A DNA stretch of 59,359 nucleotides from Chloroflexota bacterium. GTDB taxonomy: Bacteria > Chloroflexota > Anaerolineae > Aggregatilineales > Phototrophicaceae. Position 1 is the first letter of the stretch. Each line of letters begins with the position of its first letter. Under the pieces are notes generated by a model. It saw nothing but the letters and a program-made list of their open reading frames with translations, ran no database searches and had not been told where the DNA came from. The position numbers were made by a program, and so were the translations under genes. The stretch covers positions 1 to 59,359 of the forward strand of contig WTGB01000150.1 of assembly GCA_011523735.1 (NCBI GenBank), given 5' to 3'. Of this stretch, positions 36,601-44,768 are shown piece after piece.

Positions 36601-37721
36601 ACATCGGCTTGTTCCCGGCGAGCCTGTCGAAGGGCATGACCTCGCTCTTCTATGCCAACGAGCAGGCGGAAAAGCCGGCGGCGATCGCCACTATCACTAC
36701 GATGAACAAAGCTGTCCTCGGCGTCATCATGCTGCTTCTGGGCGAAGGCATCGTGGGTTTGGCGGCCGTGAGCATCTTCAACAACTGCCTCACCTTGCTC
36801 GTCTTGCTTTGGGCTGGGCGAAAGTTCATCGGGCGCATCGGCGGTCTTCTGCCGGATATCAAACTCATCGGCGAGATGGCGCGGGAGAGTTTCCCGCTGA
36901 TGCTCAATCATTTTCTCGCCACGGTGTTCTTCCAGGTGGATATCGTGATCTTGCAGGCGCTAAAAGGCGCGGCGCTGGTGGCGCAGTATGGCACCGCTTA
37001 CAAGTGGCTGCTGGCCATCAATATCGTGCCGGCCTTCTTCACGCAGGCGCTCTTCCCGGTGATATCCCGGCAAGCCAAAGAGGATCGCGCCGCCTTAAGC
37101 CGGAGCTATCGTTTCGGCATCAAGCTGCTCTTCGCGCTGACGCTGCCGCTGGCGGTGGCTTTCACGGTATTGGCGGAGCCGTTGACGTTGGTGCTGGCGG
37201 GGGCGCGTTACTTGCCGGACGGCGCCATCGCCCTGCAGCTGATGATTTGGAGCATTCCCATCGGTTGGCTGAACAGCTTGACGCAATACGCTCTGATCGC
37301 CCTGGGCTTGCAGAGACTGATCACGCGAGCCTTCGTCTTTGCCGTCACGTTCAACATCGTGGCGAACATCATCTTCATACCGCAATACGGTTTTCAGGCG
37401 GCCGCCATCGCTACCATCGTCTCGGAGCTGGCTCTCTTCCTGCCCTTTGTCTATCTGTTGCGGCGGCAACTCAAAGACTTGCGGATGGCGGGCCTATTGT
37501 GGCGCCCGGTCGTCGCGCTGGCGGCGATGCTGGTGATCTTGTATATGCTGGGGCAGTCGCTACTGGGGCTCGTCGCGAGCGGGATTGTGTATGCCGTGAT
37601 CTTGCTGCTGCTGCGCCCGCTGGACGCGGCGGAAGGTCGGGCGCTGGCGAGCTTGCTGCCGGAAGGGACGCATATTTTTGCAACAATATTAGGGATTGCG
37701 AGCGCGGCGGAAAAGAGGTAA
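33636..37721 (+). CDS. YfhO-like membrane protein fused to a Wzx/MATE-type polysaccharide flippase
   Basis: 1361 aa. The first ~860 residues match YfhO-type membrane proteins (polytopic, GT-C-like; PLWNPHLFAGIPFFA, PGMNQLNTPFRW, then a soluble domain with NVRYVLTAPDFEM and SETYMPGW), which in Bacillus act in glycosylation of cell-wall polymers. From ~860 onward a second polytopic unit begins (NSIAPILLNLFNRGIDMVF, FSNFGLDVLLIREVS), matching oligosaccharide flippases of the Wzx/MurJ-MATE superfamily and running to the C-terminus. No stop or frame break separates them, so it is a genuine single reading frame. Suggested role: building and flipping lipid-linked glycans in one chain. GGTGA lies just before the ATG. 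Confidence 0.87.
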   Translation: MSLRQRAVPDLLLILFLLLGPLLMFHQQTLGDRTLLPSENLYQHLPYSAYRDVVKAPAAPHNHLLSDMVLQNYQWKRFIRAQIAEGEIPLWNPHLFAGIPFFAAGQHSALYPLSIIYYVMPLGAAYGWFILLNLWLAGVFMAGFMRAIGIHRAGAALAGLIYQLSGFMIASAVFPMIVAAAVWLPLILWMIENILRGRSLWIFRGTALLWVVIGAVAVGCNILAGHIELTIYTLLIAGYYAGFRLIWECIRTWRVTGKFPLRWAAGMSLWLLLLALLGLGLAALQLMPLYEFVGSNWRAERSSLETVLGYAHAPRDLLQFLLPNFYGNPAHHSYTDAFTGALITDLSNAAGQPIERIEWGVKNYVEGALYLGVLPLALAGYALATGLWRRVRQAPYIFLFGLLALIALSFMFGLPTYGLLYRLPGMNQLNTPFRWVYALSLAVAALAGIGLHILTRRERRALFTGLILLIAGFAIVAGLLVVQAAFEQFAPLFERVVAEMAYADGAFADGRMFYSYQLPQARILAALLLASGIVFLLGARAGSRRWTLLALVLTGADLLVASYGFNPASDPALLDFTPPAVKYLQGQTGRFRVTSLQRPLDGHILHPNTSLQFALDDIRGYDSIIPESFVATMRALQPQHMLKFNQIAPLSTAPELNHGGYERTLMSDLLSLFNVRYVLTAPDFEMRIPGWKDVYRQEVTIWENEFVMPRAFTVDKVHWEPAWLAEMGGGFNFSELGILAGGMKIPVYQPAAITRDTGREKLVDVRVEQDSWLVISETYMPGWRAFARLRGSGEDEEFGLAIRLVLANFQGVELPAGDWTLRLVYSPESVHLGMFTSSISIALMLFLLGGWFWRAYIGLNTEASSGVARVARNSIAPILLNLFNRGIDMVFAIVMYRLLLPMEVGIYNFAIVVFVAFDIFSNFGLDVLLIREVSQQRKRAGKYLYNSSFFRLILCATGAPLLAGLLLLWQGSGAEAISGEGLLAIGLLYIGLFPASLSKGMTSLFYANEQAEKPAAIATITTMNKAVLGVIMLLLGEGIVGLAAVSIFNNCLTLLVLLWAGRKFIGRIGGLLPDIKLIGEMARESFPLMLNHFLATVFFQVDIVILQALKGAALVAQYGTAYKWLLAINIVPAFFTQALFPVISRQAKEDRAALSRSYRFGIKLLFALTLPLAVAFTVLAEPLTLVLAGARYLPDGAIALQLMIWSIPIGWLNSLTQYALIALGLQRLITRAFVFAVTFNIVANIIFIPQYGFQAAAIATIVSELALFLPFVYLLRRQLKDLRMAGLLWRPVVALAAMLVILYMLGQSLLGLVASGIVYAVILLLLRPLDAAEGRALASLLPEGTHIFATILGIASAAEKR

Positions 37722-37761
37722 AACTATAGCACATTTGTTCATATTCAACGAGGATAACAGC

Positions 37762-38223
37762 GTGGACAAGGCACACCGATTTTCCGATTGGGAATACCAC
37801 CTCAGGAACAGCGAATGGCTGGCGGAAGAATTAGCCTTTACTGAGGACGAGATAACAGCCGTCACCTGTAAGAGCGACATGATGTTTCAGATCGTGCATT
37901 GTTCGGCTTCCTACGAAAGCACTGAGTTTGGATCATGGTCGAAGGGATTACCCGACCCAAACTGTTTCCTTTGCCTCGTAGACTTGAATTTTGCGGGAGC
38001 GACCGTGATGAGACTTCAGTTCGCGCATTTGGATGGTATGAGATACTTTGTACCGATACCCAAATTGCGGTCAACGGATGATGTCGAAGATGTTTCCGGC
38101 GCCGTCGAGTACTATTACGACAGCAACTCGCTTGACTTCCTGATCGGCAAAGTAATCGGTGAATTTTACATTAGCGACAGTCTGGAAGGATTTGCGCATA
38201 GGCAGGGCATCAAAATTCTCTAA
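37762..38223 (+). CDS. Unrecognised 153-aa protein
   Basis: I do not recognise this family. It is acidic, soluble, without signal peptide, helices or cysteine motifs of note. The frame extends 22 codons upstream into the YfhO-flippase gene, but GTG at 37762 follows GAGGA with 7-nt spacing and is preferred. Base composition is more AT-rich than the flanks. It could be an immunity-type or SMI1-like small protein, judged only from size and composition, and I give that little weight. Confidence 0.6.
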   Translation: MDKAHRFSDWEYHLRNSEWLAEELAFTEDEITAVTCKSDMMFQIVHCSASYESTEFGSWSKGLPDPNCFLCLVDLNFAGATVMRLQFAHLDGMRYFVPIPKLRSTDDVEDVSGAVEYYYDSNSLDFLIGKVIGEFYISDSLEGFAHRQGIKIL

Positions 38224-38240
38224 AGCGCTGTTTGGCGCTT
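38223..38240. terminator. Weak hairpin after the 153-aa protein gene
   Basis: Stem AAGCGC/GCGCTT with a 6-nt loop next to the stop codon, without a T tract. It may end transcription between the two convergent genes. Confidence 0.3.
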
Positions 38241-38262
38241 CGGCAATGGTAACCAAGAATAC

Positions 38263-38772
38263 TCATGGCTTTAGCATTTTCACCAAGTACAGCACCAGGT
38301 CGTCATCGACGCGGTAGGTCTCGCCGGCGACTGCGGGGTTTGAGCCATAGTGCAGTCCGCGCCCGTCGGGCAGGTAGCCGCGCTTGATATAGAGACGTTG
38401 CGCCGCGCCGTAATCGGCATACAGCCCAAAGCCAATCCCCGCAAAATCTGAGCGTTCGGCAATGCGCCGCTCCGCCGCGTCCAGCAGGGCGCTTCCGATG
38501 CCGCGCCGGCGGTAATCAGGGCGCACATTCAAGTCCTGAATCTCGGGGGTGCCACGATCGCGGAAGCCGGGATAGGCGCTGCGCCAGACGACTTTGCAGT
38601 GACCCAGATAGGCGGACTCTTCCAGCGCGAGCAGCAGCGCCAAATGCCCCTGCGCTTGCCGCTCAAGCGCCGCGGCAAAATAGCCCGGCGGTTTCGTCCA
38701 GCCCATGTGGCTGTCGAAGCTCGCTTGCAGCCAGGCGGCTTCGTCTTGATTGGCTTGTCGAATCGAAAACAC
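38263..38772 (-). CDS. GNAT-family N-acetyltransferase
   Basis: 169 aa. Acetyl-CoA-binding motif A is visible as LNVRPDYRRRGIGSALLDAAE, preceded by the beta-strand EIQDLNV, and motif B contains YGAAQRLYIKRGY. Typical length. The substrate is unknown. It begins with GTG 3 nt after the stop of the copper-lipoprotein gene, so it belongs to the same leftward operon. Confidence 0.88.
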   Translation of the reverse strand: MFSIRQANQDEAAWLQASFDSHMGWTKPPGYFAAALERQAQGHLALLLALEESAYLGHCKVVWRSAYPGFRDRGTPEIQDLNVRPDYRRRGIGSALLDAAERRIAERSDFAGIGFGLYADYGAAQRLYIKRGYLPDGRGLHYGSNPAVAGETYRVDDDLVLYLVKMLKP

Positions 38773-38775
38773 GGT

Positions 38776-39672
38776 TCAGCTTGGCGGGGTCGCGCGCATT
38801 TCCATGTCAGCGCGATCCATCATGCCTGCGCTCGCGGGCCGCGCCCAGCGGTTGCTGAAGACCAAGTCGCCGATTTGAACATCGTCATTGAGATCGCTCA
38901 TCGGCATATCCATAACGCTGATGTCCAGATTGTAGACTTCGCCCTTGTCGCATTGGAGTTGCAGCGACATTTGGCTGCCTGGCAGGAGATCGGCGGTCAG
39001 TCCCGTCAGCATGAGATGCTTTCCGCCCGGCCCCAGCTCGATGGTTTCGCCGGCCGGGATGAGGAATCCGTCCAGTTCCTCCATGCGCGCCATGTCATTT
39101 TCGACGACGGTCTGATGAAACTCGATGCGCTCGGCGGCAGCGCTGGAAGCGGACATGATAGTTATGTCGGTTTCGCTTCGATTGCTGATGCGCATGTATA
39201 CCGCGCTCGACTCGCCGCTGGCACTGGCGTGATCCATGACGCTGTGATCCATATCCGCCATGCCGGTATCGCCAGCTTCAGTGAGGATTTGGTAGCGGAA
39301 AGTCTCGCTGGCGACCGTGCCGTCTTCCAGGGCGAGGCGGGCTTCGATGGTCCAGCCGCCGCCCATCGTCCACTCAAAGGGCAGGGTGAAGACGCCGTTG
39401 GTGGCGCTGTCAGCCTCGGCAAGCACGGGTACCATACCGGCGTGGTCCATATCGCCGCGTACATTCAATCTTCCCGGATTTGACAGTGTGTTGCCCTTGC
39501 TATCCGTGACGGTCACCAGCAGGGTCGTTTCGCCGATGAGCAAATCGCTGACGGACATCGACAGTTGAATATCTGCGGCCGATAGCTGCTGCTGACGGCA
39601 GCCGGCGAGCAGCATGACGCTGAGCAGCAGGCAAAGAAGCAGACGGTGGGCTATCTTGGTTCTGTTCGCCAT
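38776..39672 (-). CDS. Lipoprotein with YtkA/FixH-like and PCu(A)C copper-chaperone domains
   Basis: 298 aa. A lipobox LLAGC places the lipidated Cys at residue 25. Residues ~30-135 look like a YtkA/FixH-type beta-sandwich, and the region from about 150 on is PCu(A)C: a His, two Met and the KHLMLTGL segment supply the HxM type ligands (FHQTVVENDMARM ... GGKHLM). Met and His are unusually abundant throughout (MADMDHSVMDH), as in periplasmic Cu(I) carriers for cytochrome oxidase. ATG at 39672 overlaps the stop of the upstream membrane-protein gene (TGATG). Outside face of the cytoplasmic membrane. Confidence 0.85.
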   Translation of the reverse strand: MANRTKIAHRLLLCLLLSVMLLAGCRQQQLSAADIQLSMSVSDLLIGETTLLVTVTDSKGNTLSNPGRLNVRGDMDHAGMVPVLAEADSATNGVFTLPFEWTMGGGWTIEARLALEDGTVASETFRYQILTEAGDTGMADMDHSVMDHASASGESSAVYMRISNRSETDITIMSASSAAAERIEFHQTVVENDMARMEELDGFLIPAGETIELGPGGKHLMLTGLTADLLPGSQMSLQLQCDKGEVYNLDISVMDMPMSDLNDDVQIGDLVFSNRWARPASAGMMDRADMEMRATPPS

Positions 39673-40760
39673 CAAGAGGCGGATTCAATTGGTAGGGCCG
39701 GCGCGCGCAGGAGCAGGCTCAAGCCATAGCCGAAAGCGCCCGCCAGCACCGGTACGCCCAGCCACATGTGGATCAGCCACCAGAGGCCCCCGCTCTCCCA
39801 GACGCTTGTGCCGAGGATATGCGTCATGAGCATAACGCCCAGGCTATAAGCGAAGGGCATGATGAAAGCGAAGAAGCGCAGCCGATTGGTATCCGCGAAG
39901 CCGTAGCGCTGGTAGAGGCTGTCGCAGAGCAAGCCGACGGCGCCGGCGCTCAAGGCGAAAATGAACTCGCCGGACTCGCCGACCCGGTACCAGGTCATCA
40001 GCAGCGAATTGAGGACGAGGAGCAAGGTGATCGCCCCGAAAGGCAGCTGCCAGCGCCGCGTCATGAACAGCACCGCGCCGAGCAGGAGATTGCTCTGGAT
40101 GATGAAGGGCACAATCCCGGCCACGTCATAGAGCTTGTGCGGATCGGGTCTCGCTCCCGTCAAGACGATCAGATCACCGCCGATTGGCGCGTAGGCATTA
40201 AAGAAGGTGAATACGGAAGTGACAGCGGTGAAGCAGAGCACTATCGGGGCGACGCCTCTCCAACTGCCGTCGCTTTTCCGTCCCCAGAACGAGCGTATGG
40301 GACCAGTCATGATGAGCAAACCGGTCAGGGCGAGGAAGAGGTGCGATGGACTGATTAGAGCCTCAATACTCTCTTCAAAGCCGAAAGCTTCATGCCAAAG
40401 CATATCGACGACGCCGCCAGCGCCAAAAGCGAAGAAGCCAATCAGCGAAAGCGCGTAGCCGGCAGGCAAGGCATTCGTCCAGCGGTAGCCTCGGTTCACA
40501 TTACGGAAATGGGTAAGGATCAGCACGAGACCGGCAACGCCGACCGCGCCATAGAGCAGGGCGTGCCAAGGCGTGAAAAAACTGTCATCAACCTGGCCGT
40601 GATTATGCGCCCAGCCGTCGATGTACAAGCCAAATACGATGGCGCAAGAACTGAGCGCCATGATCCAATCCAGGCGCAGGTCATAGGCTGGCGACTCAGC
40701 TGTGGCGCGTCCCTCAGCAGCCTGCCGCATGAGTTGACCGGCATGTCTTGTGGTGGCCAT
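39672..40760 (-). CDS. Polytopic membrane protein of a copper-related operon
   Basis: About 362 aa with roughly nine to ten hydrophobic helices. I do not recognise a named family. Conserved-looking residues include several His in or near helices (GWAHNHGQVDDSF, FFTPWHALLYG, MLWHEAFGFE, SPSHLFLAL), reminiscent of haem or metal sites. ATG at 40760 follows AAAGGCGGGAAG; the frame is open to 40928 but that part is unlike a membrane protein start. It is directly coupled to the PCu(A)C lipoprotein, suggesting copper handling or oxidase assembly. Confidence 0.75.
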   Translation of the reverse strand: MATTRHAGQLMRQAAEGRATAESPAYDLRLDWIMALSSCAIVFGLYIDGWAHNHGQVDDSFFTPWHALLYGAVGVAGLVLILTHFRNVNRGYRWTNALPAGYALSLIGFFAFGAGGVVDMLWHEAFGFEESIEALISPSHLFLALTGLLIMTGPIRSFWGRKSDGSWRGVAPIVLCFTAVTSVFTFFNAYAPIGGDLIVLTGARPDPHKLYDVAGIVPFIIQSNLLLGAVLFMTRRWQLPFGAITLLLVLNSLLMTWYRVGESGEFIFALSAGAVGLLCDSLYQRYGFADTNRLRFFAFIMPFAYSLGVMLMTHILGTSVWESGGLWWLIHMWLGVPVLAGAFGYGLSLLLRAPALPIESAS

Positions 40761-40926
40761 AGCTTCCCGCCTTTCACTGCGTATTATCCATATTGTATGC
40801 GAGAAGGGGCGAAATAGAAAGACAGGCGGCCGACTCTCTTGCCAGGTCGGCGCGTACATCGCTAGCGCGGTAGTGGCATTGATGTAAAATCGAGGGTACT
40901 GCTCAAGCAAGGCGCATTGGTGAGGC

Positions 40927-43032
40927 ATGGCTTTCGAACTGGAAGCATTGGTAGGGCATCTTTACATTGTTGGCGGTCGCGTCATCAACGTTAACCCGCC
41001 GGGCTCTCTCGTAGAAGTGGCGCCGTCTTCAGCCGCCCGCGGACGGGAAGGGGACACCTTTTTCATTTTGATCGTGCCCTCTGGTTCGATCGCGCCGACC
41101 ACGTTCTATCAGCAGTTGGCGCAGCTCGCCGCTGAGCGCTATTTCAGTATGGGCGGCAGCGTCACCTTCGCCCTGCGCTCGATGTTCCAACAGGTCAATC
41201 GCAATCTCTACGAGCACAATTTGCAGCATGTCGAAACTGACGGGCAGCAATTCGAATCGAGCATGATCGTGGCGGTCTTGCATGAAGATGATATGTATGT
41301 CGCGCGGACGGGTCCGGTCGTTTCTGTCTTGCAAACCGCCGGCTTGACGCTGACCTTTCCCGAAGATCTTACGGACGACGAGCCGCTTTTTAGCGTCCCG
41401 CTCGGCCTCCTGCCGGAGCCGGAGATCTCGATGGTGCGTTATGGCGTGAACGCGGGCAGCCGGCTTGTGCTATCCGATGGCAATCTTGCCGATATTCCGG
41501 GGGACCGCCTCACGAGCATAATGCTGGAGAATAATATTGAGAAGGTCTTGGAGACTTTGCGCCGCACTATCAAGATTCAGAGCCAACTCATGCTGGTTGA
41601 ACTGGTGCCGCCGGAATACGAAAGTCCCGTGTTGGCTGCGCCGGGCGAATCCTCGCACGAGGTGAATGCCAGGCTGGGCGAGGCGCGCATGCAGTTGTCG
41701 GCGGAGTCTGGACAGTGGCAGTTGCCAAGGCGGGGCGACTTTGGCTCCTTGTTGCGCTGGGGTTTGGCGCGGCTGGCAGGCCGAATCGCGGGGCTGCTAC
41801 TCTTCCTGAGCGATGTATTCCAGCGCTTTTTCCCGCTGCCGGCGACGGCGCCGACACGCCGAGCCTCCTCCGGGACCTTGATCCTGACCGTTCTTCTCAT
41901 CCCGCTAATTATCGTTAGCATTGTAGTGCTCTCCTGGGTATCCAATCTCGGCGAGACAGAGTTTGAGCAATGCCTGGGCAAATTGCAGGAGACGGCTAGC
42001 CTGGCGCGGTCGATTGATTCGAGCAATCGCCGCAGCGTGACTTCTGCCTGGAACGCCACGCTGCAGATGGCTGAAGCATGTGACGATATGCGGCCCGACG
42101 ACCCGATTGTGGCTTCTATGCGCGATGAAGCGCAATCGCTGATTGATACCATCAACAACGTCAAACGGCGGGAAGCGATCCCGCTTATAAATTTCGAAGA
42201 CGCGAGCATCAGCCGCATGCGCATTCAAGGTACCGATCTTTATGCGCTTGATGGCCGCAACGATCAGGTTTATCACATCAGACTGTCGGATGATGGGGCG
42301 CAACCACTGCAAGATGAACCGGTAGCGAAGATGCGTCTCGGCGCCCAACATCAGGGTTTCACCATCGGTCAAATCACAGATATCGCCTTTGACGACCATT
42401 CTGGCGACCTGGCTATGCTGGACGAAAACGGAACGCTCTTGCGTTGCGCCCCTCAGTTCGTCTTCACCTGTGATGTGCAGCGCGTCCTGGCATCGGAAAC
42501 CTGGAAGCAGCCCTCGACGCTGACAATCTGGGATCGCAAGCTCTACATTCTTGACCGCGAGGAAGGGCAGATCTGGCGTTATGATCCCTCTGGCAGCACC
42601 TATGTCAGCGCTCCGCGCGAATATTTCGCCGGCTCGGCGCGCCCCAACCTGCGCGATGTCGTCGACTTCACCATCAGCAGCGATGGGCATCTTTATCTGC
42701 TATATGCCGATGGCGTGATGAAGCGCTATTTTGGCGGCAGCGAGGTTTCCTTCACGTTCAGCGGATTCAACGAAGGCAGCGAACCGGGCGTCGTGTTGAT
42801 GGAGGGCTTTTACCTGAACGACAGTCCCATCGCGCCTGGCTTCTTCCTCATCAGCCGCGGTACGCGCACCATCTTTGAGACGACGGCGGCCGGCACTTTC
42901 ATGGATAGTTACCAAGCATTCAATCAAGACAAACTGGAACTGATGTCGGCGGTTGTCGCTTATCCGGAGCAGAATATTTTGTATGTCGCTTCGGGCAATA
43001 CTATCTTCTACATTGCCATGGACTTTCAGTAG
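40927..43032 (+). CDS. PP2C-like pseudophosphatase with membrane anchor and beta-propeller
   Basis: 701 aa. The N-terminal ~230 residues resemble a PP2C fold: LVLSDGNLADIPGD equals the SDG-L-x-D motif, and MYVARTGPVVSVLQ equals the GDSRAY strand, but its Asp is lost and the DGMGG metal motif is absent. One transmembrane helix (LILTVLLIPLIIVSIVVL) lies near residue 325. The outer part (about 410-700) contains NHL/YVTN-like blades (LYALDGRNDQVYHI, LYILDREEGQIWRY). This is the phosphatase-type counterpart of the receptor-like kinase at 29016, with the sensor outside and the catalytic-fold domain inside. Confidence 0.75.
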   Translation: MAFELEALVGHLYIVGGRVINVNPPGSLVEVAPSSAARGREGDTFFILIVPSGSIAPTTFYQQLAQLAAERYFSMGGSVTFALRSMFQQVNRNLYEHNLQHVETDGQQFESSMIVAVLHEDDMYVARTGPVVSVLQTAGLTLTFPEDLTDDEPLFSVPLGLLPEPEISMVRYGVNAGSRLVLSDGNLADIPGDRLTSIMLENNIEKVLETLRRTIKIQSQLMLVELVPPEYESPVLAAPGESSHEVNARLGEARMQLSAESGQWQLPRRGDFGSLLRWGLARLAGRIAGLLLFLSDVFQRFFPLPATAPTRRASSGTLILTVLLIPLIIVSIVVLSWVSNLGETEFEQCLGKLQETASLARSIDSSNRRSVTSAWNATLQMAEACDDMRPDDPIVASMRDEAQSLIDTINNVKRREAIPLINFEDASISRMRIQGTDLYALDGRNDQVYHIRLSDDGAQPLQDEPVAKMRLGAQHQGFTIGQITDIAFDDHSGDLAMLDENGTLLRCAPQFVFTCDVQRVLASETWKQPSTLTIWDRKLYILDREEGQIWRYDPSGSTYVSAPREYFAGSARPNLRDVVDFTISSDGHLYLLYADGVMKRYFGGSEVSFTFSGFNEGSEPGVVLMEGFYLNDSPIAPGFFLISRGTRTIFETTAAGTFMDSYQAFNQDKLELMSAVVAYPEQNILYVASGNTIFYIAMDFQ

Positions 43033-43309
43033 CCGCGCAAAGCTCCCACTCTAAATCCTGTTCTCGCTATCTCTAGTGGCGTGTAGACACCCACAAGACA
43101 CTTCTGGCGAGCGTCCCAAAATGCGGCAGTGGCTTACAATGCGGCTATTCCGCCCGCCTCGATCCTGGGCAGCGCCTGGCGAAGGCGGCAACGCGCTTGA
43201 CCAATTGCTCACTGTTCACCGTTCGCGTCTCATCTTTGACTGTTTTGCCTAGGTGATTGCGGGTATATTTACGCCAACATCATTGGGCCAGATGGAAGGC
43301 TGGATACGC

Positions 43310-43966
43310 ATGAGCAAAAACGTACTGATCGTCTACGGCGGCTGGCAGGGCCACGACCCAACGGAGACTTCGCACTTGTTCGCGGACCTGCTGAGGCAGG
43401 CGGGCTTGAAAGTGACTTTGTCAGAGACATTGGACAGTTTCCTCGATACCGAGCTGATGGGCTCGGTCGATATGGTCGTGCCCGTCTACACCATGAGCAG
43501 CATTACGCGGGAGCAGGAAGCGGGCTTGCTGGACGCTGTTCGCGAGCGCGGGGTCAATGTCGGCGGCTGGCATGGCGGCATGGCGGACGCTTTCCGCAAC
43601 AACACCGAATACCAGTTCATGGTGGGCGGGCAATGGGTGGCGCATCCGGGCAATATCATCGATTATCGCGTCAATGTCACCGATCATGAGCACCCTATCA
43701 CAGCGGGCATCGCCGATTTCGACATGCGCTCGGAGCAGTATTACATGCACACCGACCCATCGAACAAGGTGCTCGCCACTACCACGTTCAATGGCGACCA
43801 TGCCTATTGGATCGATGGCACGGTGATGCCGGTGGTTTGGACCCGCGCCTATGGCAAAGGCAAGATCTTCTACAGTTCGCTGGGTCATGTCATCGGCGAC
43901 TTTGATGTGCCGGAGGCGCGTGAGATCGTGCGGCGCGGCTTGCTTTGGGCTGCGGATTCTCTCTAA
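43310..43966 (+). CDS. ThuA-like domain protein
   Basis: 218 aa. Rossmann-like GATase1-related ThuA fold: [12 protein letters not shown] at the N-terminus, [14 protein letters not shown] in the middle and [12 protein letters not shown] with a terminal helix. ThuA proteins are linked to trehalose and other sugar utilisation, and their biochemical role is not settled. ATG at 43310 has GGAAGG about 10 nt before it and is favoured over the upstream in-frame ATG. Convergent with the next gene. Confidence 0.85.
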   Translation: MSKNVLIVYGGWQGHDPTETSHLFADLLRQAGLKVTLSETLDSFLDTELMGSVDMVVPVYTMSSITREQEAGLLDAVRERGVNVGGWHGGMADAFRNNTEYQFMVGGQWVAHPGNIIDYRVNVTDHEHPITAGIADFDMRSEQYYMHTDPSNKVLATTTFNGDHAYWIDGTVMPVVWTRAYGKGKIFYSSLGHVIGDFDVPEAREIVRRGLLWAADSL

Positions 43967-43975
43967 TCCCCGCGG

Positions 43976-44752
43976 CTAGCTGGCGGTGTAGGGTTCGCGG
44001 TGGCGGTCGGATCTTTTGAGGTTCCGGTGACGTAACAGAATCTGCCAGACGCGCAGAGCGGCTTCCGCGGCGACGGCGGTTGACATCTTGGATCTGCCAT
44101 GTTGCCGATCGGGGAAGTGAATGGGGATTTCGCTGATCTTGTAGCCCAGCCTCTGCGCCACAAAGATCATTTCCACCATGAAGACATAACCGTTCGCCTT
44201 GATCTTGTCCATATTCATGCCGATCAAGCAATCACGGCGATAGACGCGGAAACCGCCGGTGGCATCCTTGACCGGGAGACGCAGGATCGTCGGCGTGTAA
44301 ACGCGGTTCGCCCACCAACTGAGCAGCTTCCGCAGGGGACCCCAACTGTCATCCACGCTGCCGCCGCTTGCGTAACGCGAACCGATGACGATGTCATAAT
44401 CCCGCACGCGCTCCAGCAACTGCGGAATATACTTCGGCTGGTGAGAGAGGTCGGCATCCATCTGAATCACCAGATCCCCGCCGAGCGAAAGCGCCTGCTT
44501 AAAGCCCTGGATATAGGCAGGACCCAAGCCTTGCTTTTGCGGTCTGTGCAGCACATTGATGCGACCGCGGTATTCACTTCGCCCGGCGAGGTCTTCGGCC
44601 AGCTGCCCTGTGCCATCGGGCGAATTGTCGTCTACCACCAGAACATGAAGATTGGGAAACGCCAAATCAAACAGCGCCGGCACAATGCGAACGATATTCT
44701 CGCTCTCGTTATAGGTCGGGAGAACGACTATGACCTTCGGCGTTTGAGACAT
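43976..44752 (-). CDS. Dolichol/polyprenol-phosphate mannosyltransferase-type glycosyltransferase (GT2)
   Basis: 258 aa. GT-A fold with VVLPTYNESENI, VVDDNSPDGT, and the metal-binding DAD in QMDADLSHQP, followed by the Ppm1/DPM1-type GSRYASGG and IPIHFPDRQHGRSKM. No C-terminal membrane helices, as in bacterial Ppm1 or archaeal DPM1. It would transfer a sugar from a nucleotide to polyprenyl phosphate on the cytoplasmic face, feeding lipid-linked glycosylation. Sixteen nt downstream of the transketolase gene. Confidence 0.9.
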   Translation of the reverse strand: MSQTPKVIVVLPTYNESENIVRIVPALFDLAFPNLHVLVVDDNSPDGTGQLAEDLAGRSEYRGRINVLHRPQKQGLGPAYIQGFKQALSLGGDLVIQMDADLSHQPKYIPQLLERVRDYDIVIGSRYASGGSVDDSWGPLRKLLSWWANRVYTPTILRLPVKDATGGFRVYRRDCLIGMNMDKIKANGYVFMVEMIFVAQRLGYKISEIPIHFPDRQHGRSKMSTAVAAEAALRVWQILLRHRNLKRSDRHREPYTAS

Positions 44753-44768
44753 TTTCGTTTGTGATTAC

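Noticed and set aside
36185..37729. 514-aa frame in another phase inside the flippase half of the fusion protein
   Set aside because: Same strand as the real gene but Arg/His/Ala-rich with no helices, while the overlapping frame is a clear flippase.
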